Shown here: positions 32,907 to 44,899 of the stretch, one piece after another
How positions within the stretch are numbered: position 1 is the first letter of the stretch
Layout of the letters: the number at the start of each line of letters is the position of its first letter
Origin: Carnegiea gigantea
Lineage: Eukaryota; Streptophyta; Magnoliopsida; Caryophyllales; Cactaceae
Assembly: GCA_029747015.1 (NCBI GenBank)
Contig: JAKOGI010000438.1
Location: forward strand, 512,001 to 576,000
Length of the DNA: 64,000 nucleotides
Direction: 5' to 3'
Notes under the pieces: model-generated
The model's database searches: none
Seen by the model: the letters and a program-made list of their open reading frames with translations, nothing else
What the model was told of the DNA's origin: nothing
Position numbers and translations under genes: made by a program

Positions 32907-33787
32907 ATGGCAAGCAAAAAGTTTGTGATTGAAAATCACTCTCCATATTTCTTACATCCTTCTGAGGGACCCGAAGTGTTGATTATAGTAGTGATATTCG
33001 ATGGTAAAAACTATGATTTGTGGGAGAAGGCGGTCAAAACCGCTTTAAGATCGAACAACAAATTAGGGTTTATTGAAGAAACCCTAAAGAAATCAATCTT
33101 AAAGGAAGGAGACGATCCATTGGAGTTACAAGCATGGGAGATGGCAAACTCCATGATTTGCTCTTGGATACATAATGTCATTGACCCAAAGCTTGGAACA
33201 AGTATTACCTACATTGAAACCACAGAGCTTATGTGGGAGAACCTCAAAAAATGTTGCGCGGTTTCTAATGCTCCAAAAATTCACTAACTCAAAACCAAGC
33301 TAGCCAAATGCAAGCAAGGTGGATTGGAGGTTGTAGAATTCTATTCGAAGCTTATGGGGTTATGGAGTGAATTGGAGAACCAACTAAGATTTCCACGTTG
33401 TATGTGTCGTAAGTGTGAGTGTGGTATAGGCGAGAAGCTCATGAAGATAGTGGATGAAGAGAAGACCCATCAATTTTTGATGGGTTTGAATGATGAGAAG
33501 TACTCAAATATAAGGGGTCAATACTTGCTATTGAGCCCCTACCAACTCTCGATAAAATATTTAACATGGTGCATCAAGAAAAGAATCACATACACTTTAT
33601 GATGGATAGAGATGACAAATCAGAAAGTGCAGCAGCCTTTGCCGTGTCCGGGAGGAACATAGTGACAGCAAAAGGCAGAATCACTTGCAAGCATTGTGAT
33701 AAGTTTGGCCATGAAGAATCAGGGTGCTTTGAAATAATTGGGTACCCGCCCGGATGGGGTTCTCGAGGACATAGCAGAGGAGGATGA
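32907..33787 (+). pseudogene. Gag of the host copia element
   Basis: The first frame starts with a true ATG and continues through NHSPYFLHPSEGPEVL and FDGKNYDLWEKAVKTALRSN, the retrotran_gag_3/UBN2 domain of copia elements. A stop near 33287 and two frame changes break it. The last piece (33566-33787) carries CKHCDKFGHEESGC, an intact CCHC knuckle, followed by a Gly-rich tail that continues in another frame to about 33950. Confidence 0.85.
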
Positions 33788-33967
33788 GGAAACAGGGGAG
33801 GTCGTGGTGGTCGAGTTGGCAACAGCCAAGGAAGAGGCGGAGGAAGAGAAGCAGCCAACGCTGCTATCACTGCTGGTACATCATCTGGGCCAGACCCAAC
33901 TGTAGCAGCCATCGAACCAGTGCAGGTCAGCATCCTCAAGCTGAGCCCAGAATAGATACAGTGCCTT

Positions 33968-34294
33968 ATGAGTTTGCTTGACACACCGAAAAATGAAAGT
34001 GAAAAACTCACAGGTAAATTAAACTGGATGCTTGATAGCGGAGAATCGATGCATATGGCAGGTGATGAGGAACTATTAGAAAAATCGCAAAGAAGAAGGC
34101 CTGTATTCATTGATCTTCCCAATGGCACTCAAACGGTGTCAACCAAGCAAGAAAGTGTGGTTTTAGGAGAAAACCTAAACCTAAATAAAGTGCTATTTGT
34201 GCCTAATTTAAGTTGCAACCTTATTTCTATTGCAAAGATTACCAAGGACTTAAATTGTAATGTGACATTCTTTGATGATTGTTGTGTTTTATAG
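33968..34294 (+). pseudogene. protease of the host copia element
   Basis: The frame contains LNWMLDSGESMHM, the copia protease active site with the catalytic Asp, then VLFVPNLSCNLISIAKI, the conserved end of the domain. It ends in a stop before the GAG-pre-integrase motif (ELWHKRMGHPSSE, about 34365-34405). Confidence 0.83.
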
Positions 34295-34329
34295 GACCGT
34301 ACTTTGGAGATCCCAATTGGTACAGGTGA

Positions 34330-35173
34330 CCAAAGAGATGGCGCTCAAAGTAATGCAGTAAGAATTAGTGAACTTTGGCACAAACGGATGGGTCACCCTT
34401 CAAGTGAAGTCATGTCTTGCTTTGCAAAAGAACTAGGTTTTTTAAATTATATTAGGAAGATAAGTGATGTGTGATGTTTGTTTTCGTGCTAAACAAACGA
34501 GAAGTCAATTTCATACTAGTGATAATAAAGCTGATGATTATTTGAGATTGTTCATTATGGTATTTGGGGACCATATCAAGTGCCCTTTTCATATGGAGCT
34601 CATTACTTTCTAACTTTGGTTAATGATACTAGTAGGGCAGTTTGGCTGCATTTGATGAGCGAGAAAAGTGAGGCCGGAATCCTTCTGAAAGGATTTATTT
34701 CCATAGCCAGAACACAATTTGATAAACAAGTTAAGGTGGTTAGCACGGACAATAGAATTGAGTTTAAATCTGGACCTATGAAGAGTTTTTATCGTGAAAG
34801 AGAAATTATGCACCAAACTAGTTGTGTAGATACTTCTCAACAAAATGGAAGAATGGAGCACAATCATTAACATGCCCTAAATGTGGCCAGGGCCCTACGA
34901 TTTCAAGCCAATCTACCTTTAACCTTCCGGGGAGAATGTGTGTTAACGGCGACACATTTGATTAATAGGACGCCAACCAAGCTCTTGAAAGGAAAGACCC
35001 CATATGAGGTACTCTTCAATCAAAAGCCTTCATATGATCATGTTAGAGTTTTAGGGAGCTTGTGTTACACGTACAAGCGTGCCAAAAGACAAGACAAATT
35101 TGCCTTGAGGAGTAGGAAGTGCATCTTTATGGGATACCCCTATGGAAAGAAGGCATGGAAACGATACGACTGA
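34330..35173 (+). pseudogene. integrase of the host copia element
   Basis: 34580-34870 holds the core with VNDTSRAVWLHLM and VVSTDN (second catalytic Asp), then QQNGRMEHNH with the catalytic Glu. A stop follows. 34883-35173 continues with LINRTPTKLLKGKTPYEVLF and VLGSLCYTYKRAKRQDKF. The His/Cys part upstream is broken near 34470. Confidence 0.85.
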
Positions 35174-36605
35174 GTTTTTTGAAAGTTAGGATGTCATTTT
35201 CCATGAAGGAACATTCCCTTTCAAGGAAAAAGAGGATAGGAATACATCCAAATTGAAGGAAGTTGTCCAATGGACAAGGAGTTAGGTGCTGTTTTTGAAG
35301 ACTTTCTGGCTGAAGAAGAAGCGACCTAATCAGATGTGGACCTAACCCATTCTGAAGCAAGGGGGAGAGAAAGCACTGGTGTTGACCCGGTGCCTAGCAC
35401 AGGAAGAGAAAGTGGAAAAGCAAGCCTGGAACACAGTACCGAGAGCTTTGAAGCTGGCCTAGCAGGAGAAGAAGTGGGTCAAGTGCCCACTATCTCTGAT
35501 ATCGAAGTCCAGCTTACGGGTGAAGGATCCAGACTAGAAACTGACGAGCTTAGATGAGTCCAGTGAGTGCGTTAGCCACCAGCCCATCTAGATAACTTTG
35601 TGTGCTATAATGCTCAATCTATAGACCCGGTCTCTGTAGTTACACCATGCCATAAAGGATCCTCAGGTACGCTTTACCCATTAAAGAATTATGTCACATG
35701 CACAAAGTTTTCATCCTCTCAACAATAATTTTTAGCTACAATTACTAAAGTTGTCGAACCCAGATTTTATCATGAAGCAGTGCAGAATGAAAGGTGGAGG
35801 AAAGCTATGACTAAGAAATTAGTTCTTTGGAGAAAAATAACACGTGGACTGTTGAGACCCTTCCCCCCAGAAAGGAACCTACCAGCTGCAAATGGGTTTA
35901 TTGAGTCAAGTGCAACTCTGATGGGACCATTGAACACTACAAAGCCCATTTGTAATTCGGGGAGATCATCAGGTTGGAGGGTTCGGCTACAATGAGACTT
36001 TTGCACCAGTGGCAAAGATGACAAGTGTTCAGTGTTTTCTGGCAGTAGCGGTTGCTAAATAATTGGAACTACATCAATTAGATGTTAATAATGCCTTCTT
36101 CCATGGGGATCTTGAAGAAGAAGTCTATATGAAGTTACCCTCATGATATAGGTGTACAGGTGACAACAAGGTTTGTCGCCTTAAGAAGTCTTTATATGGA
36201 CTCCGCCAGGCCCCAAGACAATGGTTCGCCTAGCTCTCTTCCAAACTATGTGAGTATGCATTGGAAATTATAGAAGAATGTGGTCTTTTAGGAGCAAAAC
36301 CAGTTGATTTTTCTATGGAGAAAAATCATAAACTTGCATTAGCTTTAGGACGTTTGCTGGTAGATCCTAGTAGGTATCTAAGACTCATTGGTAGGCTAAT
36401 CTACCTCACTATCACCAGGCTTGCTCTCACCTATGCAGTTCACATTCTATCACAATTTATGTAAGCGCCTAGAGAGGAACACATGGATGCTGTAAGACGC
36501 GTACTAAGCTACTTGAAAGGAACTACTGAACAAGGGATTCTATTACGCACGGATAGCAATCTACAACTTGTAGGATACTGTGATTCAGATTGGGGGGTAT
36601 GTCCT
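35174..36605 (+). pseudogene. broken RT and start of RNase H of the host copia element
   Basis: After a non-conserved linker (35336-35557), RT pieces are seen in several frames near 35980-36230, including QLDVNNAFFHGDLEEEVYMK and SLYGLRQAPRQWFA. The sequence then jumps to IIEECGLLGAKPVDFSMEKN and LIGRLIYLTITRLALTYAV, which belong after the catalytic box. The YVDD region is therefore deleted. The frame reaches CDSDWG and stops at the Athila insertion (target GTCCT, 36601-36605). Confidence 0.82.
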
Positions 36606-37891
36606 TGATAAATGCTGAACGTATACATTACTTTAGGGCTATTTTGCTTCATTTTTAGGAGAATTATGTGCTTAATATTATTATTTATACTTCTATTCTC
36701 GACTTATATTTGGGTATAGTTGTTTGATGTGATTTGCAGGATTTTAGACCTTTTTACCGAGCATTTGACCCTTAATAGATGTATTTTGACCTCCCCCACG
36801 GACACCCATGGACTGCCATGCCCACATGGCAAGAAAAGAGTAGAAAACCTGTTCTAACCTAGACCATGGTCGGACCGTGGTGAATAGAGAAACTGTTGCC
36901 TCTTCGTTTTCCTTTAACTGTGTGGCTGAAAATGTCTGAGCTCTCCTATAAAGGGGCTTCGTTCAGACAACAGCAGGGAGGGAGATGCATAGGAATACAG
37001 AATAGCATAGTTTACTCTCTTTCTCAAATTCTAGTTTTCTTTAGTTTAGATTTTAGTTTGGTATTTGTATTGGTGAGTAATCTTAAGTGTGAGTGCTTGA
37101 TCTTGAGGCAATTTGAAGCCCTTGGTTGAAGGCTATTCTCAGTCAAGCCCTTCTGCTCAGATTTCGCAAAATGTTGGTTAGTTATTTAATCCTTAATCAT
37201 GCATAAGTAGTTTAATATTTGTCTAGGAATTTAATCATGCATAAGTAGTTTAATTTTTGTCTAGGAATTTAGTAGTTTATAAAAGTATTATTAGATCATG
37301 TTTTAATCTAAAGAATTGTGCTTATTTTTAACATTGGTTTGATTTCGTTCTATCAAGTGATTATCGTGTTGTGAGTAGATTTTTGGCCAAAGTTTGCTTG
37401 CACACTTAGCACAATCGGGTGAAAAATTGAACGACGACATTTGATTGTTGGACTTCTTGATAAAATCTGACATAACATCGTCTCGAAAGAGAGATTTACA
37501 TGTTAGGAGGACTAGTAGTAATCAAAGAAGTTTAACTTGGATTAAGACAAATTAGTTCAAAAGAACGATTTTTGCTTAGTTTAGGCAAATTTGGTTGATT
37601 TCAAAAGAATAGGCTGAATTTTTGGATAGATTGCAATTCCTCGAGACAATTTGAGAAAAAGCACATGTTTGTCATTTTGATCCAATCACTTTTCATAACT
37701 ACATAAATTCCTACGCGTGTTCCCTTAATTGATTTAAAAATTAGTGAATTAGAAGCTGTTATCAAAATCATTTAAATTAGAATTTTACTTAGCATATTCT
37801 GATAGACAAGACTTGATAGATTACATTAGTCCCTGAGGAACGATATCTTTTATCTATACTACGACTACTCGTGTGCTTGCGGTAGTGGGTA
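36606..37891 (+). repeat. 5' LTR of the Athila-like element
   Basis: Starts TGATAAATGCTGAACG. It matches 44167-44626 plus 52558-53374 in order along its length. About 1.29 kb. The right border lies just before the primer site. Confidence 0.9.
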
Positions 37892-37897
37892 AGTTTT

Positions 37898-37915
37898 TGG
37901 CGCTATTGTCGGGGA
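37898..37915 (+). other. primer-binding site of the Athila-like element
   Basis: TGGCGCTATTGTCGGGGA resembles the TGGCGCCGTTGCCGGGGA site, complementary to tRNA-Asp, used by Athila elements. Confidence 0.85.
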
Positions 37916-38165
37916 CTAAACTGTTAAGTATTGAGTTAGTCTTGTGAAAGTGGCTAAATATTTTATTGTCTTTTATTGTTATTTATCTTTTCTTATTTGA
38001 TTGCGTTGGTAGTGTTGGTGATAGTGCTTGCAGGAATTTTTCATGTTTATGTAAAGTCCAATATCATACGAACCCGATCCTGAGATTGAAAGGACTTTTC
38101 GCTTATAGAGGAAGAAGCAAAGGATTGAAGAATAAAGGCGCGAGGCAAGAAGGAAACTAACAAAC

Positions 38166-39170
38166 ATGGCGGGTGGAGGAGGTGACCAAAGAAGAACGCT
38201 TCAAGATTTCGTTACCCCTGGAGTCCAAGGGATCGCCTCAAGCGTCGCTCCCTCTACTATTGATTCCAACAATTTCGAGCTCAAAGCGACCCCCATTTCG
38301 ATGGTACAACAATCCCAATTTGGAGGAATGTCTTTGGAAGACCCAAATCTAGACCTCTCAGTCTTTTTAGAGGTTTGTGATACGTTAAAGCTTAATGGAG
38401 TCTCCACTGATGCAATTCACCTGCGCTTATTTCCTTTCTCATTGAGGGATAAAGCAAGGGCTTGGTTACACTCCTTACCATTTGGATGCATTACGGCTTG
38501 GGATGAGTTGACAAGAGCCTTCCTCGCCAAGTTTTTCCCTCCGAGCAAAACAGTAAGCTTGAGAAATCAGATAACCAACTTCACGCAAAAAGATGAAGAG
38601 ATGCTCTATAAAGCCTTGGAGTGGTTTAAAGATTCGTTGCGCTCATGTTCCCATCATGGTCTTCAGTGTTGGATGATTATCCAAGCTTTTTATAATGGTG
38701 TGACCCAGTTTGTAAGGTCTACTATTGATGCGGCGGTAGGAGGAACTTTGATGAACAAAACTGAGGATGAAGCCTATAGTCTAATTAAGGAGATGACACG
38801 CAATAATTTTCAATGGTCCACCGAAAGAGGCCAACCCAAACGGGTTGGAGGTAAGCTTGAAGTTGATGCGCTTACTTTACTTTCTACTGAAATAGATGTT
38901 ATGACTCAAAGACTAGACTGAATGAATGTTAATGTTATGAATTCTAGTGCCCCTTCCCCTTGTGAAATTTGTGATTTTATTGAGCATGTGACTTTGAATT
39001 GTCAAGTTGAGAGCCCTTTTTTCCAGGACCCTAGTGAAGTTAACTATGTTCAAAACTTCAACCCAAGACCGGCCAATGACCCTTATTCTAGTAGCTATAA
39101 TCTGGGTTGGAAGAATTATCTGAATTTATCCTATAGGTCTAATAAAAACCCATCAAATGTGCCCATATGA
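38166..39170 (+). pseudogene. Gag of the Athila-like element
   Basis: A true ATG opens a 251-residue frame with the Athila Gag core: RLFPFSLRDKARAWLHSLP, WDELTRAFLAKFFPPSKTVS, and FYNGVTQFVRSTIDAAVGGT. A single stop (38919-38921) separates it from a frame with PCEICDFIEHVTLNC, a partial CCHC-like knuckle region. Apart from that stop the domain is well kept. Confidence 0.88.
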
Positions 39171-40303
39171 ATGCTAGACCACCCCCTGGTTTTCAAAGAC
39201 CTCCTTTTCCTTCTCAAATACCCCAAAAATCTAATTTAGAAGCGATGATAGAACGTATGCTTATAGCGCAACAAAAACAGCATGAGTATATTAAGCAATT
39301 AGCCTCAAAGGTTGATGTGCTTACAACTCATAATAGAATGTTGGAAGCCCAGATCGCCCAAAAAACTAGTTTTTCATCCACGCCCCCAGATGGACTCCCT
39401 AGTAAGCCGGAACGTAACCCTCGTGGGCATTTCAACTGCGTCCCTTTGAAGGAAAAAATAGAGGACTTAACTGACCCTGAGGATGTACCAATAGAAGAGG
39501 TTAGAGAAATAATCATGGCTGAAATTAAGGAAAGGAACAATAGTGGCAAGACTGCTACATTGGTAGAAAATGAAACTGTAGAGTTTCTGACAATTTTCCC
39601 CCCTAAGCTCCTTGACACAGGTAGTTTTTTTATCCCTGGCATTGTGGGAAAAATGAAAATTGAGAGATCTATATGCAATCTAGGTGCAAGCGTTAGTATA
39701 ATGCCATATTCTTTACTTCATAAGCTTCACCTAGGACCATTACTGGCCGCACCCTTTTCACTACAGTTAGCTGACGATTCTGAGATGCAACCCATAGGCA
39801 GATTGGATAATGTGCCAGTCAATATAGGAGATATTTGGGTATTAGAGGACTTTATTATAGTTGAAATATCTAAGACCGGTGATGCTCAAATTATCCTAGG
39901 TTGGCCCATTTTGACTACAGCTGGTTGCCACATTTATGTAAGAAAGTGACCGATTACATTTGAGGTGGAAGGGCGCTATGCTGTGTTTTGTCATACGAAG
40001 AAAGACGTGATTTCTCCTAATTCTTCTTTATTGGATGCATTACCTCTTTCCCCTGAGATTGATATTAAGGATGTCTTGAATTGTAAAGATCCTCCTGATT
40101 CTAACTGGATTTCTTATGAGAACCCTAACCAAAGGTATGTTAAGGTGGAGTTTGCTCCTCTTATACCACCTAATGCACTCGAGGTTGAGGTCCCTGTACC
40201 TAACGAGTCTTTTATTAGCGACTATTGCAGGTTCGCACAAGTTGTTCTCTCTATGCCCCCTATAGAAGGATTTGATGCAAAGTTTGATTTAGGGGTTGAA
40301 TAA
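39167..40303 (+). pseudogene. protease-like region of the Athila-like element
   Basis: The 39167-39949 frame contains a short coiled-coil (MIERMLIAQQKQHEYIKQLA) and then the retropepsin fold with CNLGASVSIMPYSLLHKL. In Athila relatives this motif reads CDLGAS, so the catalytic Asp appears changed to Asn. A stop at 39949 is followed by a 112-residue frame (39965-40303) that begins ITFEVEGRYAVF, the continuation of this region. RT does not follow. Confidence 0.82.
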
Positions 40304-41097
40304 GTCGATCGTGACCCACCTGATGGGCCACAAGTGCACTTTATTTTGTACGTAGATAATGCATTATGGCACCGTGTCATGAAAGCGAAGGACCTTCAAC
40401 CAGAACTTTTACGATGATACCTTCAATTGAAGAAGTTTGGCTTTGTGGTCTGAGACAAAGCCAATGTTCATACACTTTCTGATCCGGACCAAGCACAGAA
40501 GAAGGGTCAAACTCTTGACCTTGAAAGAGCGCTTCTTGGGAGGCAACCCAAGCTCTTTTTTCTTTTTTTTAGCTTTTTTTTTACTATTTTTGTAGTTTGT
40601 GCTTATTTTTAAAAAGAAGTATTAAAAAAATGAACTATTAGCCACCACGGCCAGAACCCCAGAGCCACGGCCGTGGGGTGCTACCCAGAAAAATTAAAAA
40701 AAAAAAATAGACCAGCAGACACCATGGTCTGTGGTGTACTGCTACAGCCCACAATCTAGGTTTTTGACCGCGGTGCCTACTCGTCTTCCTCACATTTCAT
40801 CATCAACCTCGAGCCTCTCTCTCTCTACCTCCATTTTCTCTCTCTAAACCCTCCTTAGCTAATACCTTCAATCTTCCCTCATTTCTTCTCCATTTTTACT
40901 CGTTTTCACCCAAAATCATTTCCTTTCACTCAAGCTTTTCTCTTTCCCCACAAATTTCATCTCTTTCTTGTTCTTTTTCTTCAAATTCATCTCACTTAAC
41001 TCATCCACCATAGCCATCTTCTTATCTCTCCTATTCTTCTTCTTTCTACTTAATTTCTTCATTTTCTTCTTCAAATTTTCTTATTTAGTTTTTAGTT

Positions 41098-42153
41098 TTG
41101 ATTTTTGTTTTGGTTTTTACAACAATGGCACCAAGTAAGAGACAAAGGAGCACCAAGGGGTTTGGCTCTTCAAGCCAAGCACCACCTCAACCTCCAAGGA
41201 CATCCCAAAATGCGTGTGTTAGAGGTAATATTCCTCTCCCTCTTGGTTTGACACATCTTGATCATGTTGCTAGACACAATTGCTTGAATGAATGTCTGGT
41301 TGTAACAACTAGATATTATGATAAGGAACTATTAGCTCGGTTAGAAATGTTAGATGATATTATATGGTTATTTGCAAGAGGTGGTATGGGATACTTTTTG
41401 GAAATTAAAGAGCATACATATCGAGACTTGACCCTTGAATTCTTAAGTACACTCTATGTCAAGGTCATTAGAGGATCTCAATGTCAAGTCGGATACATAT
41501 TATTTTATTTATAGGGTCAATTTTATGAAGTGAACTTATGTACCTTTAACAGTATCTTTGGTTTTCCACCTACTATGGATTTACCGGACCGCCAAGTCCT
41601 CCAAGAATTCAACCCGAATGCATTTTGGGGCGAACTTTCGAGGAGTGTTAGGTACAGCATTAGTTCATCAAAGTGCATCCATATTTGAAACCCTTGCATT
41701 AGAGTAGCACAGCGCATCTTGGCTTGTTCCCGTTTTGCTCGGGACGATATTCTGAATGTCCTGAGATTATCTGAGTTGTACTTTTTGTCATGTATGCTTG
41801 ATGGTATCCAGCTTGACCTAGGTTCCCTTTTAGCCAGTCAATTGCATAGTGCTGCTGTTAGCACTAAAGGTAGGATCGACATAGGTGCTAGATTTTTAGG
41901 TGCTGAGCCCAACCTTAAGGATAGAGTTTCTGGGTCCGAGCGGCTTGATCAAGCTACTTTTGAAATTATGAACTTTTGTAAAGTTAAGATTGGGCATTTC
42001 TGTTGGATTTACCCTGGGGACCAGCTTTTGCCGCTTCCCAATGTCGATCGAACCACCTTACTTCACAGGGCTAACCTTTATTGGGTACCTGGTGATAACA
42101 AGGTTGTTCGACCTGCATCCCATCATCCAGCCCCTCACTCTAGTCAAGCATGA
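41098..42153 (+). pseudogene. Athila-type downstream ORF (ORF1/env-like position)
   Basis: The start near 41125 reads MAPSKRQRSTKGFGSS, the usual opening of this Athila protein. It continues with HTYRDLTLEFLSTLYVKV, then in another frame NPNAFWGELSRSVRYSISSS, and from 41719 ARDDILNVLRLSELYFLSCM to GDQLLPLPNVDRTTLLHRAN. A stop near 41515 and one near 41687 break it. The protein occurs downstream of pol in Athila elements and in pol-less relatives. Its function is not established. No membrane segment is obvious. Confidence 0.78.
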
Positions 42154-44166
42154 CCTAGTTCTTCCTCTCAACCATCCCCTCCTGACTATACCGACCTCCA
42201 AGACGCCCTTTGATCCATGCAAGAGGAGCAAGTTTTCCTTCGAGCATTTGTTGCTTCTAAAAATGCTGCTCTTCAGGACTTTGCCCAAGAGTGCCACGAT
42301 GAGTTTCATGGGATGTTTGCTATCCAGACACAGTATTTCCAGAACTATAGGGCATGTCTAGAGACCTGATAGGATTGGTATATCTCTTACGGCCAACCAC
42401 CTCATCCTCCACCGCCACCCCCTTTTTGATTGCTCTGTGCTACTCTGCTTCCTTTTTTTCTACTGTATGCCCACATTGAGGGTAATATGTGATTCAAGTA
42501 TGGGGAGTTAGTTATTATATTTGGTGTCTGATGCCTGTTTTGGTTTGGTGTGATTGTGCTTTGTATATGTTGTTAGTTGTAGTTTTTTGGGGTTTTGATT
42601 TAAGTTTTAGTTTTGTTTAGAAGTGCATTTAGTTTTCTTTTTATTCTAGGTTACATTTTAGTTTTTCTTTTATTAGTTTCCTTTGCATTTTAGTTTGCAT
42701 TATTATTATAAGCATGTATTAAAAACACAAAAAAAATAAAATAAAAAGAAGAATTAAAAAAATCCTCCGATGATAAACTTTATAGATTTGGTAGACTTCT
42801 ATGGTTTATTTTGATCCTTTGATTCTCCCAAATTGTGCATGAAAATGTTTGCGAATGAGTTTTCAAAATGATCTCCATGTTTTGACCACATGTTGGATAT
42901 GAATTGATTTATCCCATGAGTCTTTACATAAATTTTGGCATATGTTTACTAGTGAGCTAGTTTAGACCTTAGTAGATGTCCCATGAGATTTTGAGCTTTT
43001 AGAGGCTATTTATCAATGTAGTCTCATGTTTCTTTCACGTGTGACTCTTCCTTGATATCATTTCTCAAGAACTTGTTTTTATTCTCATTCAAGATCACAT
43101 TTTGCATATACATTTAAGCAATATGATTGAGGCATTTCTATTTGATTTGTTAAACCCCCCGACCAAATAGCCACCATTGTTGTATAATATATCCCTTGCT
43201 AGCCCCTTTGAACCTATATCTGATTTTCTTGATTTGAACCTTCTATTATATCCCATAGTCCAATACTTGTCTTACCTTAAACCAAGACTAGAGGAGCGTT
43301 TCATTCTTATGCATCAGATGGCACTAGTAAGGTCGATTGTTATCTTTTAATAAATTTTGGCTGTTTGGTGAAAGGATGTGAGATTTTGATAAACCCCTTT
43401 TTCATTGTACAAAATTTGGAGAAGAGTTAGAATTTAAAGTTTGTTATAGATTTCCCCTTGGCTATCCCTTTTTGGAAAAAATAAAACGAAAGCGGAAAAA
43501 AAGAGAACAACAAAAAAAAAAAAAGGAAGAAAGTGTTAGCCTTGTTGGGATTGTAAGTTATTTGTAATTTTTGACCCTTTCTCTCTTCAATTGGGGATGT
43601 ATTTTGATAAAATGTAATGGTGTAAGAAGGATGTAGTATGATGTATTGGAATTATTTAGCTTTTAGTCTCTGCCTTCTAGCTCCTCATTTCCAAATCATT
43701 TGTTCCCCTCTCACCTTTAACCCATGACCCATTACAACCCTGTGAAAGTCCTCATGATTGTTTAGTGTGTTTGCATATTAGTGATGGCGAATTTGAGAGT
43801 CTTATCGAGCTTATAGCAAATTTAAGTCCAAGGAATGAGAATTGAGAGAACCTTCATTATTGATAAGAGCCACATAACTATAGTGACGTTCTACCAGCCT
43901 TACTAGCCTTTCTTGTTTCATGCGTAAAATGACTGTATTTGATAATTTGGGGAGATTGATTCAAGTTTGACATTGTGGTCTATCAAAAGGTTTTCGCAAA
44001 TTTCATTCCCTAATCTATTTGTTAATAATTTTTGCATCTTTTTGAGCTACCTTTGGATCAGCTTTGCCATTTGAATGTTATTTATATCTATCCTGAGAAG
44101 GTTTTATATTTTTTAAAATTTTTAGCATTGCTTGAGGACAAGCAACAATTTAAGCATGGGGGAGTT
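42154..44166 (+). other. 3' non-coding part of the Athila-like element with polypurine tract
   Basis: No gene. After the ORF a remnant continues to about 42425. The landmark CCACATTGAGGGTAATATGT (42471-42490) is typical of Athila 3' regions. The stretch ends in AGCATGGGGGAGTT (44153-44166), the polypurine tract, directly before the right LTR. Confidence 0.7.
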
Positions 44167-44626
44167 TGATAAGTGCTGAACATATACATCATTTTAGGGT
44201 TATTTTGCTTCATTTTTAGGAGAATTATGTGCCTAATGTTATTATTTATACTCCTATTCTCGATTTATGCTTAGGTATTGTTGTTTGATATGATTTGCAG
44301 ATTTTAGATCTTTTTACCCAACATTTGACCCTTAATAGATGTATTTTGACCTCCCCCACGAACAACCATGTGCTACTACGCCCATGGAGCAAGAAAAGAG
44401 CAGAAAATCACTTCCAGCCCAGACCACGGTTGGATCGTGGTGTCTGCCACGACCATGGTGAAGAGAGAAACTTTTGCCTCTTCATTTTCCTTCAGCTGTG
44501 TGGCTAAAAATGTCCAAACTCTCCTATAAAAGGGCTTCATTCAGACAGCACCAGGGAGGGGAGATGCATAGGAATATAGAGTAGCATAGTTTATTCTCTT
44601 TCTCAAATTCTAGTTTTCTTTAGTTT
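44167..44626 (+). repeat. 3' LTR of the Athila-like element, left part
   Basis: Starts TGATAAGTGCTGAACATATA and follows the 5' LTR until TTTCTTTAGTTT, where a CACTA element is inserted. The remainder is at 52558-53374. Confidence 0.9.
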
Positions 44627-44899
44627 CACTACAAGAAATAATGTTTCGTTCCGCATTTAATTTTGCTTATGTCCACACTTATAAGTGTGGAAAAAGCAGC
44701 TCCCTACACTTAGGTTAAGTGTGGGGAACACATGTGTGGGGATGTTTTCTCCACACTTGCTACAAATGTAGGAAGATAATTATTTGCCAACGCTTGTAAG
44801 TGAGAGAGGAAAACCAATTACCCACGTATTAGTTATGGTTAATTAGCACTTTGCCCACACTTAGAAGTATAGAAAGCTTCAATTTTTCACACATTTACC

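Noticed and set aside
33586..34128. 180-residue minus-strand frame
   Set aside because: It is antisense to the copia Gag tail and protease, whose motifs (CCHC, DSG) are on the plus strand.
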